Shown here: positions 47,511 through 57,127 of the stretch, one piece after another | Numbering within the stretch: the stretch's first letter is position 1 | How the letters are laid out: the number at the start of each line of letters is the position of its first letter | Assembly: GCF_900626095.1 (NCBI RefSeq) | Contig: NZ_UYZZ01000003.1 | Location: forward strand, 98,889 to 162,888 | Source: Clostridium rectalis | GTDB lineage: Bacteria > Bacillota > Clostridia > Clostridiales > Clostridiaceae | Reading direction: 5' to 3' | Length of the DNA stretch: 64,000 nucleotides | The notes under the pieces: model-generated | Database searches by the model: none | Told to the model about the DNA's origin: nothing | What the model saw: only the letters and a program-made list of their open reading frames with translations | Translations under genes and position numbers: made by a program

Positions 47511-48212
47511 TTATATCTTCTCAACTTTATATCCAACTCCCCAAACGGTTTTCACATACTTAGGCTTCCTCGGATTTTCTTCAATCTTTTCACGTAGTTT
47601 TCTAATATGAACCATAACAGTATTATCCGATTTAAAAAACTCTTCTTTCCATACTCTTTCATAAATTTTTTCTATACTAAATACAATTCCCTTATTTCTA
47701 GCGAGCAACTCTAATATATCAAATTCTCTAGGAGTAAGTTTTACTTCTCTTTCTCCTACTTTTACTTCATGAGTATCTGTATTTATAGTAAGTTCATCTA
47801 TTTCTACAATATTTTCATTTATAACATTTAAATTTGTATTAAACTTCTTATATCTTCTTAATTGTGACTTTACCCTAGCTATAAGTTCTAAAGGATTAAA
47901 CGGTTTAGTAACATAATCATCTGCACCTGCTGTAAGTCCCCATATCTTATCCATATCCTCAGTTTTAGCTGAAAGCATAATAATAGGCATATTTTTTTCT
48001 TCTCTTATTTTCATACAAGCTTCTATACCATCCATTTTAGGCATCATTATATCTAAAATTATAAGATCTACTCTTTTCTTTTCCAAAGCTTCAATAGCTT
48101 TTATTCCATTTTCCGCCTTTATAGCATAGTAGCCCTCATTCTCTAAATATATGGCTATTAAGTCCCTTATTTCTTTTTCATCATCAACAATAAGAATACT
48201 TTCTTTATTCAA
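47511..48212 (-). CDS. OmpR/PhoB-family response regulator
   Basis: 233 aa, starting at TTG 48212 with AGAGG eight bases upstream; the GTG at 48221 overlaps that site. Receiver: DDEKE acidic pair, phospho-acceptor in LIILDIMMPKMDG, VTKPFNPLEL. C-terminal winged helix (about 135-233) with LTPREFDILELLARNKG and TVMVHIRKLREKIE. First gene of a regulator-kinase operon. VanR-like; the targets are unknown. Confidence 0.93.
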   Translation of the reverse strand: MNKESILIVDDEKEIRDLIAIYLENEGYYAIKAENGIKAIEALEKKRVDLIILDIMMPKMDGIEACMKIREEKNMPIIMLSAKTEDMDKIWGLTAGADDYVTKPFNPLELIARVKSQLRRYKKFNTNLNVINENIVEIDELTINTDTHEVKVGEREVKLTPREFDILELLARNKGIVFSIEKIYERVWKEEFFKSDNTVMVHIRKLREKIEENPRKPKYVKTVWGVGYKVEKI

Positions 48213-48370
48213 AATAATCACCTCTAAAAATATTATCCAATTTTATATTAATACATAATAGTTATAAAAAATTATAATATATCCTTAATAATTTCTTAAT
48301 TTTATTTATAACTAATTATATCATTAAATACTTATAAACTTTATAACATATAACCAACAATAAATATTTA

Positions 48371-48427
48371 TTGACTTTCTATGAATTTTTGTATATACTG
48401 TATATGTACGTTATATACAGTATATAC
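48371..48427 (+). promoter_or_regulatory. Sigma-A promoter with GntR operator
   Basis: TTGACT (48371-48376), a 17-base spacer and TATACT (48394-48399). The -10 is inside a perfect 15-bp inverted repeat, GTATATACTGTATAT (48391-48405) and its complement (48413-48427). This is a textbook autorepressor layout for the GntR regulator encoded next. Confidence 0.85.
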
Positions 48428-48445
48428 AGTATGAAAAGGAGACTT

Positions 48446-48823
48446 ATGATGAATATAATTATATCCAATTCTTCAAGAGAGCCAATTTATGAGCAGATAA
48501 CTAAACAAATTAAAAATTTGATTTTAATGGGCTCCATTAAAGAAGGTGATGCCTTACCATCCATAAGAAATTTGGCTCAAGGACTTAAAATAAGTGTAAT
48601 AACTACTAAACGTGCCTATGAGGAATTAGAAAAAGAGGGCTTTATAGAAACCGTTCCTGGTAAGGGTTCTTTTGTAGCATCCCAAAACAAAGAACTGCTG
48701 AGGGAAAGTAAAATTAGATCCATTGAAGAAAAATTTTCACAAATAGTAGAAGAAAGCAAATTAATAAATTTAGGTTTAAAAGATTTAGAGTATATGCTTA
48801 GAGTAATATATGAAGAAAGCTAA
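48446..48823 (+). CDS. YtrA-type GntR-family repressor
   Basis: 125 aa from ATG 48446 (AAAAGGAG upstream); the longer frame would begin inside the promoter. Winged HTH: EPIYEQITKQIKNLILMGSIKEGDALPSIR with ISVITTKRAYEELEKEGFIETVPGKGSF. A short helical tail of about 45 residues marks the YtrA subfamily, which commonly controls an adjacent ABC exporter. First gene of a four-gene operon. Confidence 0.92.
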   Translation: MMNIIISNSSREPIYEQITKQIKNLILMGSIKEGDALPSIRNLAQGLKISVITTKRAYEELEKEGFIETVPGKGSFVASQNKELLRESKIRSIEEKFSQIVEESKLINLGLKDLEYMLRVIYEES

Positions 48824-48850
48824 TTTAAAATTTATTTAGGAGGATGAAAT

Positions 48851-49705
48851 ATGAATAATATATTGGAAATTAATAATTTAGGTAAAAACTATAAAAACTT
48901 TTCTTTAAAAAATATAAACTTTTCTTTAGAAAAAGGATATATTATGGGATTTATAGGCCCCAATGGAGCTGGAAAAAGCACTACTATAAAACTTATAATG
49001 AATCTTATAAAAAAAGACACTGGAAAGATAAAAATCTTTGGAAAAGATAATATTGAGTTTGAAAAAGAAATAAAAGAAAAAATTGGATTTGTATATGACG
49101 AAAACTATTATTATGAGGATTTAACTATAAAAGACACTAAAAGAATAATCTCACCTTTTTATAAATATTTTGATGATAATGTTTTTAATAATTATTTAAA
49201 AAAATTTAATTTAGACCCTAATAAAAAAATTAAAGTTTTATCTAAAGGTATGAAAATGAAGTTTTCCTTAGCTATTGCCTTATCTCATAATGCTAATCTT
49301 ATAATAATGGATGAACCTACTTCTGGTCTAGATCCAGTGTTTAGACGTGAGATATTAGATATACTTTATGAATTAATTCAAGATGAAAATAAAAGTATAT
49401 TTTTTTCTACACATATAACCACGGATTTAGAAAAAATAGCAGATTATATTACTTTTATAAATAAAGGAGAAATAGTTTTCTCTAAAAATAAAGATGCAAT
49501 TTTAGATAATTACTCAATTATTAAAGGTCCTAATGAAATTTTAAATAATGATATAAAAAAAGAATTTATTTCTTTTAAAAGTAACGATTTCGGTTTTGAA
49601 GCCCTAACTTCTAATGTAGATAAAATTAAAAGACTATATAGCGAAAATATAGTTGTTGATAAAGCTTCTTTAGAAGATATAATGTTTTATTATGTTAAAA
49701 AGTAA
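48851..49705 (+). CDS. ABC transporter ATP-binding protein
   Basis: 284 aa. Walker A GPNGAGKST, signature LSKGMKMKFSLA (a degenerate form of LSGGQ, usual in YtrB/BcrA-like proteins), Walker B LIIMDEPTSGLD and the switch His in FFSTHIT. The C-terminal 70 residues are the extension seen in drug-type ABC-2 ATPases. It pairs with the two permeases downstream. AGGAGG precedes the ATG. Confidence 0.94.
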   Translation: MNNILEINNLGKNYKNFSLKNINFSLEKGYIMGFIGPNGAGKSTTIKLIMNLIKKDTGKIKIFGKDNIEFEKEIKEKIGFVYDENYYYEDLTIKDTKRIISPFYKYFDDNVFNNYLKKFNLDPNKKIKVLSKGMKMKFSLAIALSHNANLIIMDEPTSGLDPVFRREILDILYELIQDENKSIFFSTHITTDLEKIADYITFINKGEIVFSKNKDAILDNYSIIKGPNEILNNDIKKEFISFKSNDFGFEALTSNVDKIKRLYSENIVVDKASLEDIMFYYVKK

Positions 49706-49719
49706 AGAAAGGTGATATT

Positions 49720-50355
49720 ATGTTTAATTTGATAAAAAAAGATTTAATTGTTCAGAAAAAAACCCTTTTTTTTATTATACCTTATTTCTTATTTTCTTTG
49801 ATCACTTTTGATAATATGTCTCCCAATGCGTTTATTAGTTTAATGACTATAACATCTGTATTTATATTATCTACAGCATCTTTTAGTTATGATGAAAAAA
49901 ATAAAAGTACAATTTTATTTTCTAGCCTTCCTATTACAAAATTAAATATTGTGCTTGCTAAATATATAAATACCATAGTTTATAGCATTATTTCATTTAC
50001 TTTAGTAACTATTATTATGATAATATCTAATATAAATAATTTAAATTTTTTAAGTGCATTAAATATAATCTTGTTCATAAAACTGACATCTGTTTCCATG
50101 CTTATAGCCTCTATTACATTTCCTCTATTCCATAAGTATGGTTTTATTAAAACCAAATCAATAATATTTATTATTTATTTTATATTATTTGGAATAATAA
50201 CAAATTTATTCCAAAATAATAATTTTTATATTGGATATTTCATTAATTCCATTTTGATACCAAATATGCTAATCATTTTGTTAATTATATTGCTATTTTT
50301 TATAAGTTCCATACTTATTTCATTAAAAATATATGAAAATAAAAATCTATACTAA
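49720..50355 (+). CDS. ABC-2-type permease (first)
   Basis: 211 aa, six predicted membrane helices. FSYDEKNKSTILFSSLPITK after the second helix is the typical cytoplasmic loop of ABC-2 permeases in YtrA operons. It likely forms a heterodimer with the next protein. Only 14 bases separate it from the ATPase gene. Confidence 0.9.
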   Translation: MFNLIKKDLIVQKKTLFFIIPYFLFSLITFDNMSPNAFISLMTITSVFILSTASFSYDEKNKSTILFSSLPITKLNIVLAKYINTIVYSIISFTLVTIIMIISNINNLNFLSALNIILFIKLTSVSMLIASITFPLFHKYGFIKTKSIIFIIYFILFGIITNLFQNNNFYIGYFINSILIPNMLIILLIILLFFISSILISLKIYENKNLY

Positions 50356-50376
50356 ATATTTAAGGAGGACTACCTT

Positions 50377-51042
50377 ATGTATAATCTATTGATTAAAGAT
50401 TATCTTCTTCAAAAGAAAGTTCCTATAATAACTATATCTTTGTCCATTTTCATGTGTATTATATATTTACTATCCGGAGGAAAAACCATTATTCTAACTT
50501 TAATGAGTATGTTTGGTATATTTTGTTGCACCTTCATTTCCGTATCCTACTCAAATGGTTATGAAGAAAAAAATAATTCTTTAATTATTTTAAATAGTCT
50601 CCCTCTTAAAAGAATAGTCATAGTGTTATCAAAATATATATCCTTAATAATGTTTTGTATTATTAATACCAGTGTATTTATATTTTTTTCTTGCCTAGCC
50701 TATTTTATAAAAAATAGTAACATTTATGTAATACCCTATGAACTAATTTTATTAACATTTATGATTTTAATAATTATGTTTTCTATATATTATCCCTTAT
50801 ACTTTAAATTTGGATACACTTATTCCAGAATATTTCTAGCACTCTTTTATGCTATTATACTTTCTTTACCAAAAATTTTAGAAAAACTAAATTTAATAAA
50901 TAAAGATTCAATAAAAGCTTTTTTTCACTGTATTCCCATTAATCAAAATAGATGGATTACATTATCATTTTTTATTAGTATAATTGTATTATTAATTTCA
51001 CTTTTTCTTTCCATATTATTTTATAAAAATAAAGACATGTAA
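50377..51042 (+). CDS. ABC-2-type permease (second)
   Basis: 221 aa, six membrane helices, with NGYEEKNNSLIILNSLPLKR matching the same loop as in the preceding permease, so the two are paralogues. Last gene of the operon, closed by a strong terminator. The exported compound is unknown; related operons answer to cell-wall antibiotics. Confidence 0.9.
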   Translation: MYNLLIKDYLLQKKVPIITISLSIFMCIIYLLSGGKTIILTLMSMFGIFCCTFISVSYSNGYEEKNNSLIILNSLPLKRIVIVLSKYISLIMFCIINTSVFIFFSCLAYFIKNSNIYVIPYELILLTFMILIIMFSIYYPLYFKFGYTYSRIFLALFYAIILSLPKILEKLNLINKDSIKAFFHCIPINQNRWITLSFFISIIVLLISLFLSILFYKNKDM

Positions 51043-51053
51043 TAAATAATAAG

Positions 51054-51088
51054 TAATAGCTTATCAATTTTATGATAAGCTATTTACA
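51054..51088. terminator. Bidirectional terminator
   Basis: AATAGCTTATCA pairs with TGATAAGCTATT (with a short TTTTA loop), between the convergent ABC operon and response-regulator gene. Confidence 0.88.
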
Positions 51089-51999
51089 TTTTCTATATTC
51101 TCTTTTAATAATTTTTCTGCTTTTTTTATTAACTCCTCCGACTTCATTCCCTGATCTGGATAGACTACATAACTATATTTCAAACCATATTTTTTCAATT
51201 TAATATTATTTGATTTTAGTTTATTATAAAGCCTATCTAAATATTTTTCAGTCTTATTTATTTTTTCCCTGTTTGAACTAGGTAGCACTGCTGCAAATAC
51301 ACTAAATCCAATTCTAAATAATTTATTAGGCTTATAAAAGCTTGACTTTAGTTTTTCATATACTTGTTCATTTAAAAGAGAATATTCTTCTTTTACTTCT
51401 ACTCTTTCTTTATAATCCTTCCATTTTATGAAGGCTATCAATAATATACTTATTTTTGTGTCCTTATCTTTTAGAGAAGAAATTTTTAAATAAAGATGTT
51501 TTCTAAAATCTTCATTCTCATATTCTTCCTTATCCTTACTTTTAAACTTTTTTAGCTCCTTTTTATCATGAAAATCTTTCTTAATTTTATCTAATTCGGA
51601 CCTAGATATTTCTCCAGCCCATTTGCCACCATTTTCTATACATCCTATTACTCTGTTTACTAGCATATTATTTTCATATGGTTTTAATATATAATCCACA
51701 ATACCACCTTGTACACATTTCACAAAACTTTTTCTCTTATTTTCTGAGGTAACAACAATAATAGGAATTAATATTTTTTTTTCTTTAATTTTATTTATAA
51801 CTTCAAGCCCATCCTCACCATATAAATTTAAGTCTAAAATAATTAAATCTATTTCCTTTTGTTTTTCAAAAATTCTATTAAAAAAGTCCAAGGAACTGCT
51901 GGTTTCTATTACATTTAACCCATTATTCTCTAACAAATCTTTTAACCTATATCTCGAATATGGCATATTTTCTAATATTATTACCGTTTCCACTTTCAT
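51070..51999 (-). CDS. Response regulator with degenerate GGDEF-like domain
   Basis: 309 aa from ATG 51999; the best ribosome site (AAGAGGG) touches this ATG, so GTG 51993 is possible. Receiver (about 1-125): Asp56 in LIILDLNLYGEDG, Lys106 in YILKPYE. After a charged linker, the C-terminal 150 residues have a GGDEF-like fold pattern (FRIGFSVFAAVLPSSN where RxGGDEF would be, and LKYSYVVYPDQGMKSEELIKKAEKLL at the end) but no GGDEF motif. Likely a phosphorylation-controlled protein without cyclase activity. Monocistronic. Confidence 0.82.
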   Translation of the reverse strand: MKVETVIILENMPYSRYRLKDLLENNGLNVIETSSSLDFFNRIFEKQKEIDLIILDLNLYGEDGLEVINKIKEKKILIPIIVVTSENKRKSFVKCVQGGIVDYILKPYENNMLVNRVIGCIENGGKWAGEISRSELDKIKKDFHDKKELKKFKSKDKEEYENEDFRKHLYLKISSLKDKDTKISILLIAFIKWKDYKERVEVKEEYSLLNEQVYEKLKSSFYKPNKLFRIGFSVFAAVLPSSNREKINKTEKYLDRLYNKLKSNNIKLKKYGLKYSYVVYPDQGMKSEELIKKAEKLLKENIENVNSLS

Positions 52000-52125
52000 C
52001 CCTCTTATCACTCTCAAATCTTTTAATATTTATTTTAATTATACTATAATTATCATTAATTTGTAAATGTTGTTAATGTATTATTAGTTTATTTTATTCA
52101 TAATCTTTTATATACTTATACTATT

Positions 52126-52168
52126 TCAAAACAAAACCTCCACATATCTTTGTGGAGGTTTTGTTTAA
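52126..52168 (-). terminator. Intrinsic terminator
   Basis: AAACAAAACCTCCACA pairs with TGTGGAGGTTTTGTTT, at the stop codon of the Cache chemoreceptor gene. Confidence 0.92.
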
Positions 52169-54165
52169 AGTTTAAACTCATTTATTTTATCGTTAATTTT
52201 ATAAACCAATTCCTTTAAGTTTTCCGATTCCTTTTTAGCTTTATTCATATATTCTAACTGTTGCTCCGTAGAAGCAGCTACTTCTTGTGAAGCTGCCGTA
52301 GTTTCTTCCGAAACCGCTGATACATTACTTATGCTATTAACAATTTCTTTAGTATCTCTATTCATAATATTAATATGCTCATCAGATATTTCTATTTTAT
52401 TAATAATATCATTTACCGAGTTATAAATAGTATTAAAAGAACTATTTACCTTATCCACAGACTGGGCTTGAATATTAGATATTTCTTTAACCTCTTTCAT
52501 TACAGTAACAGAATTATCACTATCATTTTGTATTTGTGTTACTATTTTTTTTATTTCATCTGTTGCATTTTTAGAGTTTTCAGCTAATTTTCTTATTTCA
52601 TCTGCTACTACTGAAAATCCTTTACCCGCCTCTCCTGCACGAGCGGCTTCAATAGACGCATTTAACGCTAATAAATTAGTTTGCTCAGAAATTTCCAAAA
52701 TAGTTTCTAATATGTTGTTTATCTCTATAGAATTATTATTTAACCTTTCAACTGCCTCTTCAATACTTATAATAGATTCATTATTCAAATTATTATTTTC
52801 CTTTAACTCTTCTAAAACATTTATACCATTAACATTTTCTTTTACCACATTATTTGAAAAATTCAACATATCTTTAGAGCTAATTCTTAATTCATTTAAT
52901 TTATTTGAAAGATTAGAAATTAAGTGAGAACCATTTTCTATATCCTTAGCTTGATCAACCATTCCTGTAGATATTTGCTCCATGGAGTTAGACACTTCTA
53001 TAGACATAACATTTGTATCCTCAGCAGTACTAGATAATACTTCAGATGCTGTATTTATATTATCTCCTACCAATTTTATATCCCCCATCATCTTACTCAA
53101 ATTGTCAACTGCCAAATTTAAATTCTTACTTAATCCTTGAAACTCATCTTTAGTTTTTATATTTAATCTATATGTAAAATTTCCATTTTTCAATTCTTCA
53201 ATAGCTCTAATTATTTTATTTATTAATCCTGTAAAATAATTAGAAAATCTAACCGCTATAATTAAAGCTACTATTAAAGCTATTCCTCCTATAATAAATG
53301 TATTAATAAGCATAACCTTAGATCTTGATACTACTTCATGTATAGGTATAGTACCGAGGACTTTCCATTTAGTTTTATCTATACGTTTAAAGGCCGCAAA
53401 TCTCTTTACTACTTTGTTATTTTCATTGCTATTATATTCTATAAAACCACTACTCTTTTTCCCTATCTCATTTTTTATACCTTTAATTTCCATAGGTTTA
53501 GATATTAATTTTCTATTTTTATGTGTCATATAATTTAACTTATCATCAAGTATAACCCCATATCCTTCTTTACCTATACTTATTTTATTTATCACATAAG
53601 AAAGTGTATCCAATGATATATCCACACTTAATACCGCTATTACATCTTCTCTATTATCATTATTGTAAACTGGAACAGATAAAGATACTACCATCTGCTT
53701 TGAATCCTCATCCATATAGGGTTGCGTCCAAATTTTACCTCTAGTAGCCATTGTTTCTTTATACCATGGTCTTTTAGTAAAATCAGAATTTTTATGCTCA
53801 TATATAGGATGGCTTATAAATCTTTTTTCCTTACTAGCAACATATATTGATACAATATCTTTATGAGATTCACAATACTCTATAAAAACTTTTGAAATAT
53901 CATCCTTATTTTTATCATCACTTATATTATTAATTTCTCTTATGCTTTTGCTTTTAGATAACATTATTAAATCATTTTCAAATTGTTCAAGATATACATC
54001 TACCATTCTTTCAATACCATCTACACTACTTTTAGAATACTCAGTTAAGTTATCCTTTATAATAGATTGGGTTTTTGTATATGTGCTAATACCTAAAATA
54101 ATTAATGGTACAGCTATTAGTACAATAAATATAGAGATTAATTTTGTTCTTATACAAACCTTCAT
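52165..54165 (-). CDS. Methyl-accepting chemotaxis protein with dCache domain
   Basis: 666 aa. TM1 near 9-29, a double-Cache sensor (about 35-280, with [22 protein letters not shown] and [11 protein letters not shown]), TM2 near 285-305, HAMP (about 308-360) and a methyl-accepting coiled coil with tip [20 protein letters not shown]. dCache receptors usually sense amino acids or carboxylates. The ligand is not predictable. GAGGTAGATAA precedes the ATG. Confidence 0.93.
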   Translation of the reverse strand: MKVCIRTKLISIFIVLIAVPLIILGISTYTKTQSIIKDNLTEYSKSSVDGIERMVDVYLEQFENDLIMLSKSKSIREINNISDDKNKDDISKVFIEYCESHKDIVSIYVASKEKRFISHPIYEHKNSDFTKRPWYKETMATRGKIWTQPYMDEDSKQMVVSLSVPVYNNDNREDVIAVLSVDISLDTLSYVINKISIGKEGYGVILDDKLNYMTHKNRKLISKPMEIKGIKNEIGKKSSGFIEYNSNENNKVVKRFAAFKRIDKTKWKVLGTIPIHEVVSRSKVMLINTFIIGGIALIVALIIAVRFSNYFTGLINKIIRAIEELKNGNFTYRLNIKTKDEFQGLSKNLNLAVDNLSKMMGDIKLVGDNINTASEVLSSTAEDTNVMSIEVSNSMEQISTGMVDQAKDIENGSHLISNLSNKLNELRISSKDMLNFSNNVVKENVNGINVLEELKENNNLNNESIISIEEAVERLNNNSIEINNILETILEISEQTNLLALNASIEAARAGEAGKGFSVVADEIRKLAENSKNATDEIKKIVTQIQNDSDNSVTVMKEVKEISNIQAQSVDKVNSSFNTIYNSVNDIINKIEISDEHINIMNRDTKEIVNSISNVSAVSEETTAASQEVAASTEQQLEYMNKAKKESENLKELVYKINDKINEFKL

Positions 54166-54297
54166 TTATCTACCTCTTTTTTCAATTTTATTCATATTAT
54201 ATTATTTTTAGTGCATATTTGTCATTCTAATACAAATTATAACATAAAAGGTTTATATATTCAATATTTAAAACAAAAAAATTTACTAATATTTCAA

Positions 54298-54327
54298 AAT
54301 GAATGATTTACTATATTAAATCATTCC
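54298..54327 (-). terminator. Possible weak terminator
   Basis: GAATGATTT and AAATCATTC arms overlap the SDR stop codon, followed on the minus strand by ATTTTG. Modest stem and T tract. Confidence 0.45.
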
Positions 54328-55062
54328 CCCATCTATAGTAATAATTTGCCCAGTTATATAATTTGAGTCATCACTAGCTAAAAACACTACTGCTTTACCA
54401 ATATCTATGCATTGTCCAAATCTACATAATGGTATCTCCTCCATTAGTTCCTCTCTATCCTCTTTACACATCCAACTATTCATCTCTGTATCTATAACCC
54501 CAGGTGATACTGCATTAACTCTAATATTAGACGGTCCTAACTCCTTAGCTAAAGCCTTAGTAAATGAATTTATTCCTCCCTTTGAGGCAGAATATATTAC
54601 TTCACAAGAAGCTCCAACATTCCCCCACATGGAAGAAATATTTATTATACTTCCTACTCCTTTATGTAACATATGAATCACCACATTATGACTACAGTTA
54701 AAAACACCCTTTAGATTTATATTTAATATATTATCCCAATCCTCTTGTTTAGCATCTATAAAAAGTCCTATCTTAGATATTCCAGCATTATTAACTAGAA
54801 CATCTATTTTACCATATTTTTTTATTATATTACTAATCATTACCTTACATTCACTGTATGAACTTACATCTGCCTTATAGCATTCTCCATATCCTCCTAA
54901 TTTTTTTACAAGTTCTAAAGTTTTTTGAGCAGAGTTACTATCCTGTTTATAATTTATAATCACAGTTGCACCTTCCCTAGCTAGTTCCAAAACAATTCCT
55001 TTTCCAATTCCTCTGGATCCACCTGTAACTAATGCAACTTTTCCAGTTAGTTTATTCCCCAT
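54316..55062 (-). CDS. SDR-family oxidoreductase (FabG-like)
   Basis: 248 aa classical short-chain dehydrogenase. NAD(P)-binding TGGSRGIGKGI (about 14-24), NNAGISKIG, catalytic Ser in IINISSMWG, Tyr and Lys in YSASKGG, and the C-terminal DDSNYITGQIITIDGG end common to FabG-like 3-oxoacyl-ACP reductases. It is not next to other fatty-acid genes, so the substrate may differ. AAGGAGTGC precedes the ATG. Confidence 0.9.
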   Translation of the reverse strand: MGNKLTGKVALVTGGSRGIGKGIVLELAREGATVIINYKQDSNSAQKTLELVKKLGGYGECYKADVSSYSECKVMISNIIKKYGKIDVLVNNAGISKIGLFIDAKQEDWDNILNINLKGVFNCSHNVVIHMLHKGVGSIINISSMWGNVGASCEVIYSASKGGINSFTKALAKELGPSNIRVNAVSPGVIDTEMNSWMCKEDREELMEEIPLCRFGQCIDIGKAVVFLASDDSNYITGQIITIDGGMI

Positions 55063-55149
55063 ATTTAAGCACTCCTTAAATCAAATTTATACAAGTTTTA
55101 TTTTACTCACATATTTCCTATTAATCAATATAATATGTTTTTTAATTAT

Positions 55150-55182
55150 ATAAAAAAGTTCCACATAACTGTGGAACTTTTT
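55150..55182 (-). terminator. Intrinsic terminator
   Basis: AAAAAGTTCCACA and TGTGGAACTTTTT arms directly behind the DUF3892-like gene, with T-rich sequence on the minus strand. Confidence 0.88.
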
Positions 55183-55441
55183 ACTCTATATTTTCGCTTT
55201 CTATTACAGGTAAGTTTTCTAAATTGTTATTTATATCTCCATCAGGTAAACTTTTTAAAAATTCCTCCCCAAGTTTTGATATCGCGACAGAAACTCCTTT
55301 TATAGAACTTTGTTTTGCCATTATTACAGCTTGCTCTTTTGATATAACCTCTCCATTTTCTAATTTATATGCTACAATCTCTCCATTTTTATCTTTAGAA
55401 ACAGATACTATTGTATGGGCAAAAGTTTGATCTATACTCAT
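55181..55441 (-). CDS. DUF3892-like small protein
   Basis: 86 aa. The first 60 residues (IVSVSKDKNGEIVAYKLENGEVISKEQAVIMAKQ, IKGVSVAISKLGEEFLKSLPDGD) match the DUF3892 pattern of a short beta hairpin plus helices; the acidic tail is low complexity. No known activity. GAAAGGAG precedes the ATG; monocistronic. Confidence 0.8.
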   Translation of the reverse strand: MSIDQTFAHTIVSVSKDKNGEIVAYKLENGEVISKEQAVIMAKQSSIKGVSVAISKLGEEFLKSLPDGDINNNLENLPVIESENIE

Positions 55442-55618
55442 AATTTTTCTCCTTTCTATCTAGTCTTTAATTATATTGTTCCCTTTTTGATTAAAAATAC
55501 TAATTATTTAAAGTAATATATTATAACACCGATAATATAAAAAACCTTCATTTTAAATATAATGGTTTAATTAAATATTTTAAATTTATAAAATAACTCT
55601 AAATTTTAGGTGAAATTA

Positions 55619-56743
55619 ATGTATATAGATTTTATTGAAAACTTAAAGTCAAAAAAAATCCTAGATGAAAATGACATAAAAAAGCTAAAAAACTATATTG
55701 ATATTAAATTTAAAAATTCAACTTCTAAAGAACAAGCTACTATATTATCTAATACAATTAACAATATTATTGTTAATTCATTTAAAGGTATAAATAATAA
55801 TGTAAAGAATAATCTAAGAAAATCTATAATAAAAAATACCTTATTGAAAAACAAAAATGCTATTTCCATGTACGATATCTTTTATGCTATTTCATCAGAA
55901 GAATTTCAAGATGAAATAGCTACAAATGAGATTATAAACTGGATAGTAAACTCAACAGATATAATTATTACTAAAAAAGATATAGAATTTTTTAATGATA
56001 AATCTATTATAAACTTTGAAGAAATAAAAGATAATATAAATTTAACTCCCTTTAAAACCTCTGTGAAAAATATAAATTCTAATATTAGTATAGAAAAAAA
56101 GATAAATATGAAAACCAAAATAAAAAGTAACTATATTAGTATTTTCTCAATAAAAAAAGCATTATTATACTTTTTAATAACTTTGTTAGCAAGCGGGTAT
56201 AGCTATACAAAAATATACAGCTTAACCTCTTCTAAAAATAAGCGTATAGTAAATTTATCTCAAAAGTCTACTTATACTTCAGAGAAAATTAAAGAAGATA
56301 ATAATCAAGCTGGAATACCAACTTATTTTTATTATAAAGATATAAACAAAACAAAATTAAAAATATTTTTAAAAGATAAAAATTCTATATTACAATATGA
56401 GCCATATTTTTCTGATATAATTTCATCAGCTAAAGAATTAAATTTAGATCCTTTAATTCTTTTTGCAATAACCGGTCAAGAACAATCCTTTGTACCTAAA
56501 AATCATAAACATGCTAAAAAAATAGCTAACAATCCTTTTAATGTATTTCATAGTTGGAACGAATACAATACAAATATAAAAGATAGTTCAAGAATTGCAG
56601 CTAGAACAGTCATAAATTTATGTGAAAATAAACCACAAAAAGAAAACCCATTTAAATGGATAAATAGAAGTTATGCAGAAGATAAAAATTGGTGGAAAGG
56701 TGTAAACTATTTTTATACTTCTTTATGTAAGTATATACACTAA
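55619..56743 (+). CDS. Membrane-anchored lysozyme-like protein
   Basis: 374 aa from ATG 55619 (AGGTG, 6 bases upstream); the GTG at 55610 is inside the ribosome site. The N-terminal 185 residues are cytoplasmic, helical and Lys/Asn-rich with no recognised domain. One membrane helix lies near 183-202 (KALLYFLITLLASGY), then a linker and an outside domain (about 255-374) with LDPLILFAITGQEQSF, a candidate catalytic Glu, then NNPFNVFHSWN and FKWINRSYAEDKNWW, typical of lysozyme/glucosaminidase-like folds. Orientation (N-in) is inferred. Confidence 0.75.
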   Translation: MYIDFIENLKSKKILDENDIKKLKNYIDIKFKNSTSKEQATILSNTINNIIVNSFKGINNNVKNNLRKSIIKNTLLKNKNAISMYDIFYAISSEEFQDEIATNEIINWIVNSTDIIITKKDIEFFNDKSIINFEEIKDNINLTPFKTSVKNINSNISIEKKINMKTKIKSNYISIFSIKKALLYFLITLLASGYSYTKIYSLTSSKNKRIVNLSQKSTYTSEKIKEDNNQAGIPTYFYYKDINKTKLKIFLKDKNSILQYEPYFSDIISSAKELNLDPLILFAITGQEQSFVPKNHKHAKKIANNPFNVFHSWNEYNTNIKDSSRIAARTVINLCENKPQKENPFKWINRSYAEDKNWWKGVNYFYTSLCKYIH

Positions 56744-56754
56744 TACTTTCTAAT

Positions 56755-56795
56755 AAAGAATAGGTATAACTATATTAATTATGCCTATTCCTTAC
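56755..56795. terminator. Probable bidirectional terminator
   Basis: GAATAGGTATAA pairs with TTATGCCTATTC (one mismatch), between the convergent lysozyme-like and rubredoxin genes. Confidence 0.75.
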
Positions 56796-56806
56796 TACTT
56801 TAAAAA

Positions 56807-56968
56807 CTACTTCATCCTCTCAAATTCTGCTTTTGATACTCCACATAATGGACATACCCACTCATCTGGAATCTCTTCAAATTTAGTACCAGGTTCAATA
56901 CCCGAATCTAAGTCACCAATCTGGGGATCATAAATATATCCACATACTGTACAAATATACTTATCCAA
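56807..56968 (-). CDS. Rubredoxin
   Basis: 53 aa, starting at TTG 56968 with GGAGG six bases upstream. [12 protein letters not shown] near the N-terminus and [13 protein letters not shown] near the C-terminus give the four Cys ligands of the FeS4 site, with [14 protein letters not shown] between, the exact layout and length of a classical rubredoxin. A small one-electron carrier that in anaerobes feeds rubrerythrins and flavodiiron proteins in oxygen detoxification. Monocistronic. Confidence 0.95.
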   Translation of the reverse strand: MDKYICTVCGYIYDPQIGDLDSGIEPGTKFEEIPDEWVCPLCGVSKAEFERMK

Positions 56969-57067
56969 TATACAATCCTCCTTTTATATAAGTTGTTAAT
57001 ACAAAGATTTAAAAAAACGTTAAATTTAAAGTCACTTAATAGTATATTTTATAAACTCTTTTTTATA

Positions 57068-57122
57068 CAACAAAAAAGATCATATCAAAATATACATTAA
57101 ATATTTTGGTACAATCTTTTTA
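57068..57122 (-). terminator. Intrinsic terminator
   Basis: AAAGATTGTACCAAAATAT with a nearly complementary ATATTTTGATATGATCTTT arm, then TTTTG on the minus strand, behind trmB. Confidence 0.8.
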
Positions 57123-57127
57123 TAAAC

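Noticed and set aside
48371..48445. Longer N-terminus of the GntR regulator
   Set aside because: These codons coincide with the -35, -10 and operator, and the strong ribosome site lies just before ATG 48446.
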